Part shown: positions 55,491-64,000 of the stretch, one piece after another
Position numbering within the stretch: the first letter of the stretch is position 1
Layout of the letters: each line of letters opens with the position of its first letter
Made by a program: the position numbers and the translations under genes
Assembly (NCBI GenBank): GCA_963730115.1
Contig: CAVSQM010000008.1
Location: 124,001 to 188,000, forward strand
Direction of reading: 5' to 3'
DNA: 64,000 nt
Source: DASQFQ01 sp963730115
GTDB lineage: Bacteria; Actinomycetota; Thermoleophilia; Solirubrobacterales; Solirubrobacteraceae
Notes under the pieces: model-generated
What the model was told of the DNA's origin: nothing
Database searches by the model: none
What the model saw: the letters and a program-made list of their open reading frames with translations, nothing else

Positions 55491-57527
55491 GTGGCGAAGG
55501 ACACGGAGAAGCTGATCCGGCAGCTCTCGCTGATCTCGTACCTGATGGCGGAGCGCCGGCCCGTCACGGCAACCGAGATCCGGCGAGACGTCGAGGGGTA
55601 CTCGGACATGACCGAGGACGCGTTCGCGCGCCGCTTCTACGCGGACCGCGCGGAGCTCGACGCGCTCGGCATCCAGCTGCGCGTCGACAAGCCGGCCGAG
55701 GGCTTCTCCGAGCAGGAGAACTACTCGCTCGCGCCCGAGGCCTTCCACCTCCCCGCGATCGCCTTCACCGACGAGGAGCACGCCGCGCTCCAGACCGCGC
55801 TGTCGCTGCTCGACGGCGAGTTCGCCTACGCCGAGCCGCTGCGGCTCGCGCTCCAGCAGATCACCTGGGGCCGCCCGAGCCCGTTCGACTCCGCCGCGCA
55901 GCGATCGGTCGCGCTCGGCATGTCGGCGTCGGCCGGCGGTGCGGAGCTGTCGGCCCGCCTGGCGAAGATCGACACCGCGATCGCGCGCCGCAAGCGGATC
56001 GAGTTCGAGTACTTCACGATGCAGTCGGGCGAGGTCGCCGACCGCCGCGTCGACCCGTACCTGCTGCTGTTCCAGGGGCGCCAGTTCTACCTCGTCGGCT
56101 ACTCGCACGAGCGCGACGCCGTGCGCGTCTTCCGCCTCACCCGCATCCGCGGCAAGGTCGCCTACGCGACCAAGGCCGAGCACGACTTCCAGCGCCCCGC
56201 CGACTTCGACCCGCGCCGGTACGCGAGCCAGATCCCCTGGCAGCTCGGCGACCGGATCGGCACCGCGGAGATCGGGGTGTCCGACCGCATCGCCTGGCAC
56301 GTCGAGCGCAACTTCGGGCCCTACGGCCAGATCGCCGACGGCGTCTTCCGAACCGACTACGCGATCCCGCGGCTCGTGATCCAGTGGGTGCTCGGCTACG
56401 GCGAGCACGCGCGGATCGACGGCCCGCCCGAGCTGGCGGAGGAGGCGCGCGAGCGGCTCGACGCGATCGTCGAGCGCCACCGCGGCGAGCCGTTCACCAG
56501 CCTCGACGAGGGCGCGCCGCCGCGCGCGGAGGATCCCGACGCCGCCGAGGCGCCGGCCCGCTCGCGCCAGGAGGCCGCCATCCGCCCGGAGCGCTTCGCG
56601 CGCCTCGTCACGCTCGCCTCCGTCCTGATCGCGGCCGGCCGCCAGGGCCGCCGCCCGCCGGTCGCCGAGGTCTGCGACCAGCTGAAGATCTCCGAGCAGG
56701 AGCTGCGCGAGGACATCTCGGTGCTCAACGTCGTCAACTTCGGCGGCGGCGCCTACGTGCTCTACGCCGAGGTGCAGGGCAACGAGGTCGAGATCGACAC
56801 CGAGCCGTACTCCGACACGTTCGACCGCCCCGCGCGCCTGCTCCCGATCGAGGCCAACGCGCTGATCGCGGCGATCGAGTTCCTCGGCGAGCACCTGTCC
56901 GAGCACCTGCGCACGGCGCGCCAGAAGATCGAGGCGGCGCTGGGCGAGATCGGCCGCGACGGGCTGCTGGTCGGCAGCACCGGCGCGGACGACTCCTCGA
57001 TCGCCCGCGCCGTCAGCCGCGCGATCGAGTCGCGCAACCTGATCGAGCTCGAGTACTGGCAGCCGAACGAGGACACGTTCACCACGCGCCGGGTCGAGCC
57101 CTACGCGCTGATGAACGGGCGCGAGGGCTGGTACATCGCGTCGTGGGACCCGTCGCGCGACGACACGCGCTCGTTCCGGCTCGACCGCGTCAAGCAGGTG
57201 ACGGTGCTCGACGAGTCCTACGAGCCGCGCGCGAGCGTCGACGAGATCGCCGTCGTCGAGGGCTGGCCGCGCACCGGCGAGGTCGAGGGCTCGCGGATCG
57301 CGCACGTGTGGATCTCGCCCGGGCAGGCCCGCTGGGCGCGCGAGGAGCGCACGGTGCTCGCCGAGCTGCCCGACGGCGCGGTGATCATCGAGTGGGCCTA
57401 CAAGGGCGAGGACTACCTCGTCAAGGAAGTGCTCAAGGAGGCGGGCGACGCCGCCGTCCTCGAGCCCGCCGACGCGCGCGAGGCCGTCCTGCGGGCCGCC
57501 GAGCGCCTGCTCAGCCCAGCCCGGTGA
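55491..57527 (+). CDS. pafBC: PafB-PafC fusion: tandem HTH-WYL transcriptional regulator
   Basis: A 678-residue regulator from GTG 55491, with GGAGG two to three bases before it; a TTG at 55446 is the only longer option. It contains two copies of the same unit. The N-terminal helix-turn-helix, QLSLISYLMAERRPVTATEI, is followed by a WYL domain (KIDTAIARRKRIEFEYFTMQ; WYL variant YLLLFQGRQFYLVGYSHERD). The second is RFARLVTLASVLIAAGRQGR, then RAIESRNLIELEYWQPNEDT and MNGREGWYIASWDPSRDDTR. In mycobacteria PafB and PafC are separate neighbours acting as the recA-independent DNA-damage activator; a single-chain form is known in some lineages. No proteasome genes are nearby. The PPOX gene is coupled downstream. 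Confidence 0.88.
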   Translation: MAKDTEKLIRQLSLISYLMAERRPVTATEIRRDVEGYSDMTEDAFARRFYADRAELDALGIQLRVDKPAEGFSEQENYSLAPEAFHLPAIAFTDEEHAALQTALSLLDGEFAYAEPLRLALQQITWGRPSPFDSAAQRSVALGMSASAGGAELSARLAKIDTAIARRKRIEFEYFTMQSGEVADRRVDPYLLLFQGRQFYLVGYSHERDAVRVFRLTRIRGKVAYATKAEHDFQRPADFDPRRYASQIPWQLGDRIGTAEIGVSDRIAWHVERNFGPYGQIADGVFRTDYAIPRLVIQWVLGYGEHARIDGPPELAEEARERLDAIVERHRGEPFTSLDEGAPPRAEDPDAAEAPARSRQEAAIRPERFARLVTLASVLIAAGRQGRRPPVAEVCDQLKISEQELREDISVLNVVNFGGGAYVLYAEVQGNEVEIDTEPYSDTFDRPARLLPIEANALIAAIEFLGEHLSEHLRTARQKIEAALGEIGRDGLLVGSTGADDSSIARAVSRAIESRNLIELEYWQPNEDTFTTRRVEPYALMNGREGWYIASWDPSRDDTRSFRLDRVKQVTVLDESYEPRASVDEIAVVEGWPRTGEVEGSRIAHVWISPGQARWAREERTVLAELPDGAVIIEWAYKGEDYLVKEVLKEAGDAAVLEPADAREAVLRAAERLLSPAR

Positions 57528-57979
57528 GCCGCCGCGACCAGATCAAGATGAGCGCCGACGAGGCGCAGGCCTTCCTGGCGGAGGAGATGACCGTGACCTG
57601 CGCCACCAACGGGCGCGACGGCTTCCCGCACCTGATGCCGCTCTGGTACGTGCTCCGCGACGGGCGGATCTGGGCCTGGACGTACGCGAAGTCGCAGAAG
57701 GTCAAGAACCTCGAGCGCGAACCGCGCGCCACGCTGCAGGTGGAGACCGGGCTCGACTACGCGGAGCTGCGCGGCGTGATGCTGCGCTGCGACGTCGAGA
57801 TCCACCGCGACGTCGACGTCGTCACCGACTTCGCGATGGAGCTCGTCGCGCGCTACCTGGGGGGCGGCGAGGGGGCGCGCGAGTCGTTCGCCAAGCAGGC
57901 GCCGAAGCGGGTGGCGCTCGAGTTCGTCGAGCGCGATCGCGTCACCTGGGATCACCGCAAATTGGGCGGGACCTACTAG
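57524..57979 (+). CDS. PPOX-class/F420-type flavoprotein
   Basis: A 151-residue split-barrel protein from GTG 57524, overlapping the PafBC stop as GTGA. MTVTCATNGRDGFPHLMPLW and IWAWTYAKSQKVKNLEREPR are the cofactor-binding segments of the PPOX/Rv1155-like group, which use F420 or FMN. The C-terminal RVALEFVERDRVTWDHRKLG matches Rv2074-like proteins. The substrate is not readable. Confidence 0.88.
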   Translation: MSRRDQIKMSADEAQAFLAEEMTVTCATNGRDGFPHLMPLWYVLRDGRIWAWTYAKSQKVKNLEREPRATLQVETGLDYAELRGVMLRCDVEIHRDVDVVTDFAMELVARYLGGGEGARESFAKQAPKRVALEFVERDRVTWDHRKLGGTY

Positions 57980-57990
57980 GGTCTCGCGCC

Positions 57991-59067
57991 GTGGAGAACC
58001 TCAAGGGCCTGATCCTCTCGGGCGGCAAGGGCACGCGCCTGCGCCCGATCACGTACACCTCGGCGAAGCAGCTCGTCCCGGTCGCCAACAAGCCGGTGCT
58101 GTTCTACGGCATCGAGGCGATGGCGGCGGCCGGTATCCGCGAGGTCGGGATCATCATCGCGCCCGAGACGGGCAACGAGATCCGCGGCGCGGCGGGCGAC
58201 GGCTCGCGCTTCGGGGTGGAGATCACCTACATCGTCCAGGACGAGCCGCTCGGCCTCGCCCATGCGGTGCTGACCGCGGAGCCGTTCCTGGGCACCGACC
58301 CGTTCGTCATGTACCTGGGCGACAACCTGCTCCAGGGCGGGATCGCCGGGCTCGTCGACGACTTCCGCTCGCATGAGCCCGAGGCGCTGATCCTGCTCAC
58401 CCAGGTGCCGGACCCGGAGAACTACGGCGTCGCCGAGCTGGGCGAGGACGGCGCGGTCGTGCAGCTCGTCGAGAAGCCGCCGGAGCCCGCCAGCGACCTG
58501 GCCCTGGTCGGCGTCTACATGTTCACGCCGCTGATCCACGAGGCCGCGCGCTCGATCGAGCCCTCCGCGCGCGGCGAGCTCGAGATCACCGATGCGATCC
58601 AGTGGCTCGTCGACGGCGGCAAGCGGGTCGAGTCGCACGTCGTGCGCGGATGGTGGAAGGACACGGGACGGCTCGACGACATGCTCGAGGCGAACCGGCT
58701 GATCCTCGAGACCGTCGAGCGGCGGGTGCAGGGCGAGCTCGAGGATTCCCAGGTCGACGGGCGCGTGGTGGTCGAGCCGGGCGCCCGGCTCGAGCGCGCG
58801 ACGGTGCGCGGGCCGGCGGTGATCGGCTCCGGCGCGGTGCTGCGCGACGCCTACGTGGGCCCCTACACGGCGGTCGGCGCCGGTTGCGTGATCGAGGACG
58901 CGGAGGTCGAGCACTCGATCCTGCTCGAGGCCTCGTCGGTGCGCGGGCTGCGGGGGCGGATGGAGTCGTCGCTGCTCGGCAAGAACGTGGCGATCTCGCG
59001 CGACGACCGGCAGCCGCGGGCCTACCGGTTCATGGTCGGCGACAACTCGGAGATCGGGATCCTCTAG
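57991..59067 (+). CDS. rmlA: glucose-1-phosphate thymidylyltransferase, long form
   Basis: First enzyme of dTDP-L-rhamnose synthesis, 358 residues from GTG 57991. LKGLILSGGKGTRLRPITYT is the nucleotidyltransferase signature, QLVPVANKPVLFYGIEAM the sugar-binding stretch, VMYLGDNLLQGG the metal-binding segment and VRGWWKDTGRLDDMLEANR the typical late motif. After about residue 245 a left-handed beta-helix follows (GRVVVEPGARLERATVRGPA), the mark of the long StrD/RfbA-like type that lacks the allosteric C-terminus of short RmlA. rmlD and rmlB lie 3.4 kb downstream. Confidence 0.92.
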   Translation: MENLKGLILSGGKGTRLRPITYTSAKQLVPVANKPVLFYGIEAMAAAGIREVGIIIAPETGNEIRGAAGDGSRFGVEITYIVQDEPLGLAHAVLTAEPFLGTDPFVMYLGDNLLQGGIAGLVDDFRSHEPEALILLTQVPDPENYGVAELGEDGAVVQLVEKPPEPASDLALVGVYMFTPLIHEAARSIEPSARGELEITDAIQWLVDGGKRVESHVVRGWWKDTGRLDDMLEANRLILETVERRVQGELEDSQVDGRVVVEPGARLERATVRGPAVIGSGAVLRDAYVGPYTAVGAGCVIEDAEVEHSILLEASSVRGLRGRMESSLLGKNVAISRDDRQPRAYRFMVGDNSEIGIL

Positions 59068-59073
59068 CCGGAC

Positions 59074-59092
59074 TTGAGCGCACCGCGCTCAA
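59074..59092 (+). terminator. hairpin terminator of rmlA
   Basis: Eight-bp stem TTGAGCGC (59074-59081) and GCGCTCAA (59085-59092) with a three-base loop, seven bases after the rmlA stop. No T-tract. Confidence 0.6.
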
Positions 59093-59151
59093 AGTGGCAC
59101 ATCCGTTGATCGGTCGAGATTCCTCGTCCGCTCGGGGTAGGACGCGTCGGA

Positions 59152-60281
59152 ATGGGAGCTCTCGCCGTCGCGCTCGTAACGCTCACTGCCGCGGCGCCGT
59201 TCGTCACGGACGACCCTGAATCGATCGTCACGGCGATCGAGCACGATCGCGGCACCGTCTCCTCCGCGACCTACGTCGCGCGACCGGCCGGTTCCACGAC
59301 GGCGGTCGGTGGCGCGGCCAGCACGACGACACAGCCGCTCGACGGCTCGACGATCGCCTACCTCTCCAACGGCGACGCCACCGTCGGGTGGAACGGCACC
59401 CGTTCCCAGTCCGACACCCTCAGCCACCACCGCGGCACGACCGCCCGCGGCGGCCATGACGTGATCGTGCTCTCGCTGCGGATCCGGGTGCCGGAGGAGG
59501 CGAACTGCCTCACCTTCGGCGCGAGCTTCTTCTCCGAGGACTACGGGGACGCGGTGACCGACGACCCGCGCTACTTCGACTCCTTCCTCGCCGAGCTCGA
59601 CCCGGCGGGTTCTCGACCGGCGAGGACCTCGACGCGCCGCCGGTGACGATCGAGGCGCGGCGCGGGTGGCTGTCCGGGACGGCGGGCGCCGCCGCGAGCG
59701 ACGAGCCGCGGGTGAGCATGAAGGTCGGCTCGCGGACGGTGAGCGCCGACGTGCGCGGCGACGGCACCTGGTCGCTCGCGACAGGCGGGCTCGAGCCCGG
59801 CACCCACCGCGTGCGGGCGTCGCAGTTCGACGCCGCGGGGAACGAGGGCCGCAGCGCGGAGGCGACGGTGACGGTGGACGCGCCGCCGCCGGAGCCGGAG
59901 CCGGAGCCCACCGCGGTCCCGACGGCGTCGCCTCCGCCGCCCGGGCCGCCGCCGCCCGGACCTCCGCCCGCCGGCCTCCGCCGCCCGGACCTCCGCCGCC
60001 GGGACCGCCAGCCGCCTGGCGCGGGTCCTCCGCCCTCGCCCAGCTTCGTTCCGGGCAACCCGGCGCGCCCGCCGGCCGTCGCCCGCTGCAAGGTCCCGAA
60101 GCTCCGGGGCAGGAGCGTCGTCGCCGCCGCCCGGGCGCTGCGCCGCGCCCACTGCCGCGTCGGAAGGCTGAGCCGCAAGCGCGCACGCAGCGGCAAGCGC
60201 CGCCGCGTGATCAAACAGACGCCGAGGGCAGGCGCGCGACGGCCCGCCGGCACCCGCGTGAAGCTGACCCTGCGGCGCTAG
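59152..60281 (+). CDS. secreted protein with C-terminal PASTA-like domain (frameshifted)
   Basis: Exported protein of about 375 residues from ATG 59152. A weak signal sequence (GALAVALVTLTAAAPFVTDD) leads to a choice-of-anchor-like beta domain (HDVIVLSLRIRVPEEANCLT, FGASFFSEDYGDAV). A slip near 59610 follows, then a bacterial Ig-like domain (DGTWSLATGGLEPGTHRVRA, SQFDAAGNEG). A long Pro/Gly-rich linker (about 59890-60060) has probable compensating slips. The C-terminal PASTA-like unit is CKVPKLRGRSVVAAARALRR, then HCRVGRLSRKRARSGKRRRV, IKQTPRAGARRPAGTRVKLT. PASTA units bind peptidoglycan, so a wall-associated surface protein is likely. Its end overlaps the desaturase end by four bases. Confidence 0.7.
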
Positions 60282-61187
60282 GCCGCGACCGGCTCGCGCT
60301 TCGGCGCGGCCTTCTGCGCCTGGCGCTCGGGCGAGATCTCGACCACGTTCCAGGCCAGCCTGGCCCGCTTCATGCCCCGGATGATCCAGCTGGAGACATC
60401 GAGCTCCCACCACTTCATGCCGTGCGAGGCGGAGCGCGGGAAGGCGTGGTGGTTGTGGTGCCATGACTCGCCGAACGACGGCAGCGCGAGCCAGAACACG
60501 TTGGTCGAGTGATCCTCGATCTCGAACCGCCGGCGCCCGAAGAAGTGGCACACCGAGTTGATCGACCACGTGACGTGGTGGAGCATGAAGATGCGCACGA
60601 GGCCGCCCCAGAACAGGCCGGTCAGCGCGCCCTTCAGCGTGCCGCCGGTGAGCAGGAAGCCGAGCAGGGCGGGCAGGGCGAGCCCGATCAGCACGAGGCC
60701 GAGGAAGCCGCGGCTGATCGAAGCGCATGCCCCTGTCCTCGACGAGGTCACGCGCGTACTTCTTGCCCTCGGCACGGCCGTGGGAGTCGAACAGCCAGCC
60801 CATGTGCGCGTACCAGAGCCCGTGCAGCGCGCCGAAGAAGCCGTCGCGGTGGCCGACGTGCGGGGAGTGCGGGTCGCCCTCCTCGTCGGTGTGGGCGTGG
60901 TGCTTGCGGTGGTCGGCGACCCACGCGATCACCGGACCCTGGACGGCCAGCGACCCGAGCACGGCGAACACGTACTCGACCGGCTTGTAGGTCTGGAACG
61001 AACGGTGCGTGAGCAGGCGGTGGTAGCCGATGGTCACGCCGAGGCCCGAGACGACGTACATGACGGCCAGCACGGCGAGGTCGCTCCAACCCACGTACTG
61101 GTTCCAGAGCAGCGGGATCGCGACGATGAACGCGACGAACGGGACGATCGCCCCGATCAGATTCGAGGTCCTGTGCAGACGGGTCAT
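60278..61187 (-). CDS. acyl-CoA/fatty-acid delta-9 desaturase (one frameshift)
   Basis: Membrane di-iron desaturase of about 303 residues from ATG 61187. Histidine boxes: HRLLTHRSF (H-x4-H), ADHRKHHAHTDEEGDPHSPH (HxxHH) and WHHNHHAFPRSASHGM (HxxHH). Four hydrophobic helices sit in pairs, as in OLE1-type enzymes. An apparent inserted base near 60724 separates frames between the second and third boxes. It introduces double bonds into acyl-CoA for membrane fluidity. It is divergent from the PucR/CdaR-like regulator (82 bp apart), which may control it. Confidence 0.9.
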
Positions 61188-61269
61188 GACTGCATGGTTC
61201 CCGCCAATCCGCATCCGCAGTTGTCGCTTGTTCAGCGATTCGGGCGACGCTTCTTGTAGCCTCGTGACA

Positions 61270-62490
61270 ATGCCCGCACCGACGCGGCCATACGCAGCGA
61301 TCCCGGCCGAGGCGGCGGCGGTCCTGCGGCCCGTCCTGCCCTCGCTCGCGGACGAGATCATCGCCGCGATCGCGCGCGAGGTGCCCGAGTACGCGCGGGC
61401 GATGGAGGGCGAGTTCGGTCAGGTCGTGCGCGCGGCCAGCGAAAAGGCGCTGGGACGCTTCGTCGACCTGATCGAGGACCCGTCGGGCGGCGACCGCCGC
61501 AGTCGCGAGACCTACGTGTTGCTGGGTCGCGGAGAGATGCGCGCCGGCCGCAGCCTCGACGCCCTGCTCTCCGCCTACCGCCTGGGCTCGCGCCTGGCCT
61601 GGCGCCGCTTCGTGGAAGCCGGCGTGGCGGGCGGGCTCGACCCGGGCGCGATCTACGCGCTCGGCGAGGGCATCTTCGCTTACATCGACGAGATCTCGGC
61701 CGAGTCGGCCGAGGGCTACGCGGAGGAGCAGTCCTCGGCCGCGGGCGAGCGCCAGCGCCTGCGCCGCCGTCTCGTGCGGCTGCTCGCGCAGGACCCGCCG
61801 GCCGCCGAGGAGTCCGTGATGGCCGCGGCCGCCGCCGCCAGGTGGCCGATGCCGCGAATGGTGGCCGCGCTCGTGACCGCGCCGGAGGGCGCCGACGCCG
61901 AAGGCGCCGCCTCGCCCGAGGCGGAGGCGAAGGCGGACGCGCTCGCCGCCCGGCTCGCGCGCCGTCTGGGCGAGGAGGCGATCGGCGCGGGGCTCGAGCG
62001 GGTCGCGCTCGTGCTCGTGCCGGACGCCGGGGCGCCCGCGCGTGCCAGCCGACTCCGGGCCGCCGCCGACGGGCGACCCGCCGCGCTCGGGCCGGCGGTG
62101 CCGCTCGCGGAGGCGGGCGTCTCGGTCCGCCGCGCCATCGCCACCCACGCACTGCTCTCCGCCGGCCGGCTCGGCGAGGGCGACTTCGCGCGCGCCGAGG
62201 AGCACCTGCCGGCGCTCGTGATCGCCGCCGACCCCGCGCTCGGCGCCGAGCTCGCCCAGCAGGGCCTCGCTCCCCTGCAGGGCCTCCCCGACGGCCCGCG
62301 CGCCCGCCTCACCGAGACGCTGAAGGCCTGGCTCGACCGCCCCGGCCAGGTGCAGGCGGTCGCGGCCGAGCTCGGCGTCCACCCCCAGACCGTCCGCTAC
62401 CGCGTCAAGCAGCTGCGCGAGCTGTTCGGCGACCGGCTCGAGGACCCGGAGGCGCGGTTCGAGCTCGGGCTGGCGCTGCGGGCGGGCTAG
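61270..62490 (+). CDS. PucR/CdaR-family helix-turn-helix regulator
   Basis: A 406-residue regulator from ATG 61270. The N-terminal half (20-165) is an all-helical RsbRD-like sensor domain (RRSRETYVLLGRGEMRAGRS, then LDALLSAYRLGSRLAWRRFV), found ahead of PucR-type HTHs in actinobacteria. A GGDEF-like diverged domain lies in the middle. The C-terminal HTH_30 is RLTETLKAWLDRPGQVQAVA, then AELGVHPQTVRYRVKQLREL and FGDRLEDPEARFELGLALRA. Its placement head-to-head with the desaturase suggests lipid control (inference). rmlD starts 13 bases after its stop. Confidence 0.9.
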   Translation: MPAPTRPYAAIPAEAAAVLRPVLPSLADEIIAAIAREVPEYARAMEGEFGQVVRAASEKALGRFVDLIEDPSGGDRRSRETYVLLGRGEMRAGRSLDALLSAYRLGSRLAWRRFVEAGVAGGLDPGAIYALGEGIFAYIDEISAESAEGYAEEQSSAAGERQRLRRRLVRLLAQDPPAAEESVMAAAAAARWPMPRMVAALVTAPEGADAEGAASPEAEAKADALAARLARRLGEEAIGAGLERVALVLVPDAGAPARASRLRAAADGRPAALGPAVPLAEAGVSVRRAIATHALLSAGRLGEGDFARAEEHLPALVIAADPALGAELAQQGLAPLQGLPDGPRARLTETLKAWLDRPGQVQAVAAELGVHPQTVRYRVKQLRELFGDRLEDPEARFELGLALRAG

Positions 62491-62503
62491 CCTTAGCGGT
62501 CCC

Positions 62504-63328
62504 ATGCGCCTTCTCGTCACGGGGGCAGCGGGCATGCTGGGCCGTGACGTCGTCGCCGCCGCCGAGAGCGCCGGCCACGACGTCGTCGCGCTCGCCCGCC
62601 GCGACCTCGACATCGCCGATGCCGACGCCGTCAGGACCGCGATCGCGGGCGCCAGTCCCGACGCGGTGGTCAACTGCGCGGCCTGGACCGACGTCGACGG
62701 CGCCGAGGAGCACGAGGAGGCGGCGACCCTGGTCAACGGGACGGGGGCCGGAAATGTGGCGGCCGCGGCTCCGTTCATCGTGCACGTGTCCTCCGACTAT
62801 GTCTTCGACGGCACCGCCACCGCGCCCTACGTGGAGGGCGACGCCACGGGCCCCCGCAGCGCGTACGGGCGCTCCAAGCTCGCGGGCGAGCTCGCCGTCG
62901 CCGAGGCGGGCGAGCACGCGATCGTCCGCTCCTCCTGGCTGTTCGGCACCCACGGCAAGAACTTCGTCGCGACGATGCTCAAGCTCGCCGAGGACCGCGA
63001 CGAGGTCAACGTCGTCGCCGACCAGTTCGGCTGCCCGACCTACACCGGCCACCTCGCGCCCGCGCTCGTCGAGATCGCCGAGCGCCACGTGACCGGCGTC
63101 CTGCATGTCTCCGGCGGCGGACAGTGCTCGTGGCACGAGCTCGCGCAGGCGACCTTCGAGGAGGCCGGCACCGGCACGACCGCCCAGCCCGTGACCACCG
63201 CGGAGTTCCCGCGCCCCGCGCCGCGCCCCGCCTGGTCCGTGCTGCGCTCCACCCGGCCCGAGGCGCCCGTGCTCCCGTACTGGCGCCACGGCCTCTCCAC
63301 CTATCTGCAATCGGAGGTCCTGCAATGA
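62504..63328 (+). CDS. rmlD: dTDP-4-dehydrorhamnose reductase
   Basis: Last enzyme of dTDP-L-rhamnose synthesis, 274 residues from ATG 62504. MRLLVTGAAGMLGRDVVAAA (Rossmann), VNCAAWTDVDGAEEHEEAA (RmlD signature), VHVSSDYVFDGTATAPYVEG, YGRSKLAGELAVAEAG (YxxxK) and RSSWLFGTHGKNFVATML are all present. It uses NAD(P)H to reduce the 4-keto group. The stop overlaps the rmlB start as ATGA. Confidence 0.94.
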   Translation: MRLLVTGAAGMLGRDVVAAAESAGHDVVALARRDLDIADADAVRTAIAGASPDAVVNCAAWTDVDGAEEHEEAATLVNGTGAGNVAAAAPFIVHVSSDYVFDGTATAPYVEGDATGPRSAYGRSKLAGELAVAEAGEHAIVRSSWLFGTHGKNFVATMLKLAEDRDEVNVVADQFGCPTYTGHLAPALVEIAERHVTGVLHVSGGGQCSWHELAQATFEEAGTGTTAQPVTTAEFPRPAPRPAWSVLRSTRPEAPVLPYWRHGLSTYLQSEVLQ

Positions 63329-64000
63329 AGCTGCTCGTCTGCGGCGGAGCCGGCTTCATCGGCTCGAACTTCGTCCGCCAGCGCATCACCGAGCACGGCG
63401 ACGAGGTCGTCGTGCTCGACAAGCTCACCTACGCCGGCCGCGAGGAGAACCTCGCCGACGTCAAGGACAGCCCCGGCTTCGCGTTCATCCGCGGTGGCAT
63501 CGAGGACCCCGACGCCGTCGCCGAGGCGATGGAGGACCGCGACGCGGTCGTCAACTTCGCCGCCGAGACGCACGTCGACCGCTCGATCGCCGAGCCCGAC
63601 GCGTTCGTGACCACCCACTCCCAGGGCACCTACGTGCTGCTCGAGGCCGCCCGCGAGCGCGACCTCCGCTACGTGCAGGTCTCGACCGACGAGGTCTACG
63701 GCTCGATCGACGAGGGCTCGTTCACGGAGGAGTCGCCGCTCGCGCCCTCCTCGCCCTACTCGGCCACCAAGGCGGGCGCCGACCTGCTCGTGTGGAGCTA
63801 CTTCCACACCTACGGGCTGCCGACGCTGATCTGCCGCGGCTCCAACAACTACGGGCCGTTCCAGTACCCCGAGAAGCTGATCCCGCTGATGGTGCTCAAC
63901 GCGCTGCACGGCGACAAGCTGCCGGTCTACGGCGACGGCATGCAGATCCGCAACTGGATCTACGTGGAGGACTTCGCGCGTGCGATCGGGCACGTGCTCG
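63325..64000 (+). CDS. rmlB: dTDP-glucose 4,6-dehydratase, partial (runs off the window)
   Basis: N-terminal 225 residues from ATG 63325 of the second rhamnose-pathway enzyme. MKLLVCGGAGFIGSNFVRQR (NAD loop), NFAAETHVDRSIAEPDAFVT (hallmark AAE[ST]HVDRSI), VSTDEVYGSIDEGSFTEESP (catalytic TDE), SPYSATKAGADLLVWSYFHT (YxxxK) and RGSNNYGPFQYPEKLIPLMV are intact. The remaining roughly 100 residues lie outside. The order here is rmlD-rmlB, with rmlA 4.3 kb upstream. Confidence 0.95.
   Translation, partial: MKLLVCGGAGFIGSNFVRQRITEHGDEVVVLDKLTYAGREENLADVKDSPGFAFIRGGIEDPDAVAEAMEDRDAVVNFAAETHVDRSIAEPDAFVTTHSQGTYVLLEAARERDLRYVQVSTDEVYGSIDEGSFTEESPLAPSSPYSATKAGADLLVWSYFHTYGLPTLICRGSNNYGPFQYPEKLIPLMVLNALHGDKLPVYGDGMQIRNWIYVEDFARAIGHVL

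Overview
The window is very GC-rich, dense and mostly protein-coding. GTG starts and 1-11 base overlaps between consecutive genes are common. A PafB-PafC type tandem WYL regulator, a PknB-type Ser/Thr kinase, a long-form RmlA, a WS/DGAT acyltransferase, an MMPL exporter and LmrB/EmrB-type MFS exporters point to Actinomycetota. The protein style suggests Thermoleophilia/Solirubrobacterales, but that is an inference and no rRNA is present to settle it. The sequence carries many apparent single-base insertions that break otherwise complete genes. They are densest at 0.8-4.3 kb and scattered elsewhere. I read most of them as sequence errors and report each such gene over its full reconstructed span.

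Region by region. (1) 1-5.4 kb: two divergent paralogous sensor kinases, a LuxR-type response regulator, an ArsB/NhaD-like ion transporter coupled to a CBS-domain protein, and a convergent tandem universal stress protein. (2) 5.5-8.4 kb: a scarred stretch with an N-terminally truncated NhaA, an APC permease lacking its C-terminal part, and about 0.75 kb with no recognisable gene. (3) 8.4-13.2 kb: a candidate signalling module. A Crp/Fnr regulator with two small exported or membrane proteins faces, across 70 bp, a roughly 1015-residue protein. That protein joins a class III nucleotide cyclase, one membrane helix, a seven-repeat beta-propeller and a complete family 5 solute-binding domain. (4) 13.2-18.2 kb: a mosaic with gene remnants, the 3' half of a tRNA-Phe, a vanadium-haloperoxidase-like protein, and an ArsR-arsenate reductase/VOC/ChrA operon behind a clear ArsR palindrome. 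A second copy of the tRNA 3' end closes it, so this is a candidate integrated arsenic/chromate resistance island.

(5) 18.2-31 kb: MFS exporter, PPOX flavoprotein, UvrA-like drug-resistance ATPase, MMPL transporter, Ca2+/H+ exchanger, LtrA, GH16 glycosidase coupled to a Ser/Thr kinase, and an NAD-dependent epimerase. (6) 31-37 kb: an orphan pair of phage-type tail-tube proteins, DUF2277, glycerophosphodiesterase, CLC chloride channel, a PAP2/CDP-alcohol phosphotransferase fusion and an RsbW-like ATPase. (7) 37-42 kb: an MFS-TetR operon with palindromic operators, a polysaccharide deacetylase and a YtcJ-type amidohydrolase. (8) 42-46.9 kb: a leftward chain running from an SBP-VWA lipoprotein-like protein through a membrane/coiled-coil protein to DUF4287, preceded by RNase D and an SDR. 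(9) 46.9-55.4 kb: WS/DGAT, ParB-like protein, L,D-transpeptidase, PhaC-like hydrolase coupled to an MFS exporter, EcsC protein, SDR and a YhaM-like OB/HD exonuclease. (10) 55.5-64 kb: fused PafBC, a PPOX protein, rmlA, a secreted PASTA protein, fatty-acid desaturase, a PucR/CdaR-type regulator, rmlD and rmlB (cut by the window end).

The main themes are envelope and transport functions, stress and metal resistance, and dTDP-rhamnose synthesis. I see no CRISPR array, no complete insertion sequence, no rRNA and no intact tRNA.
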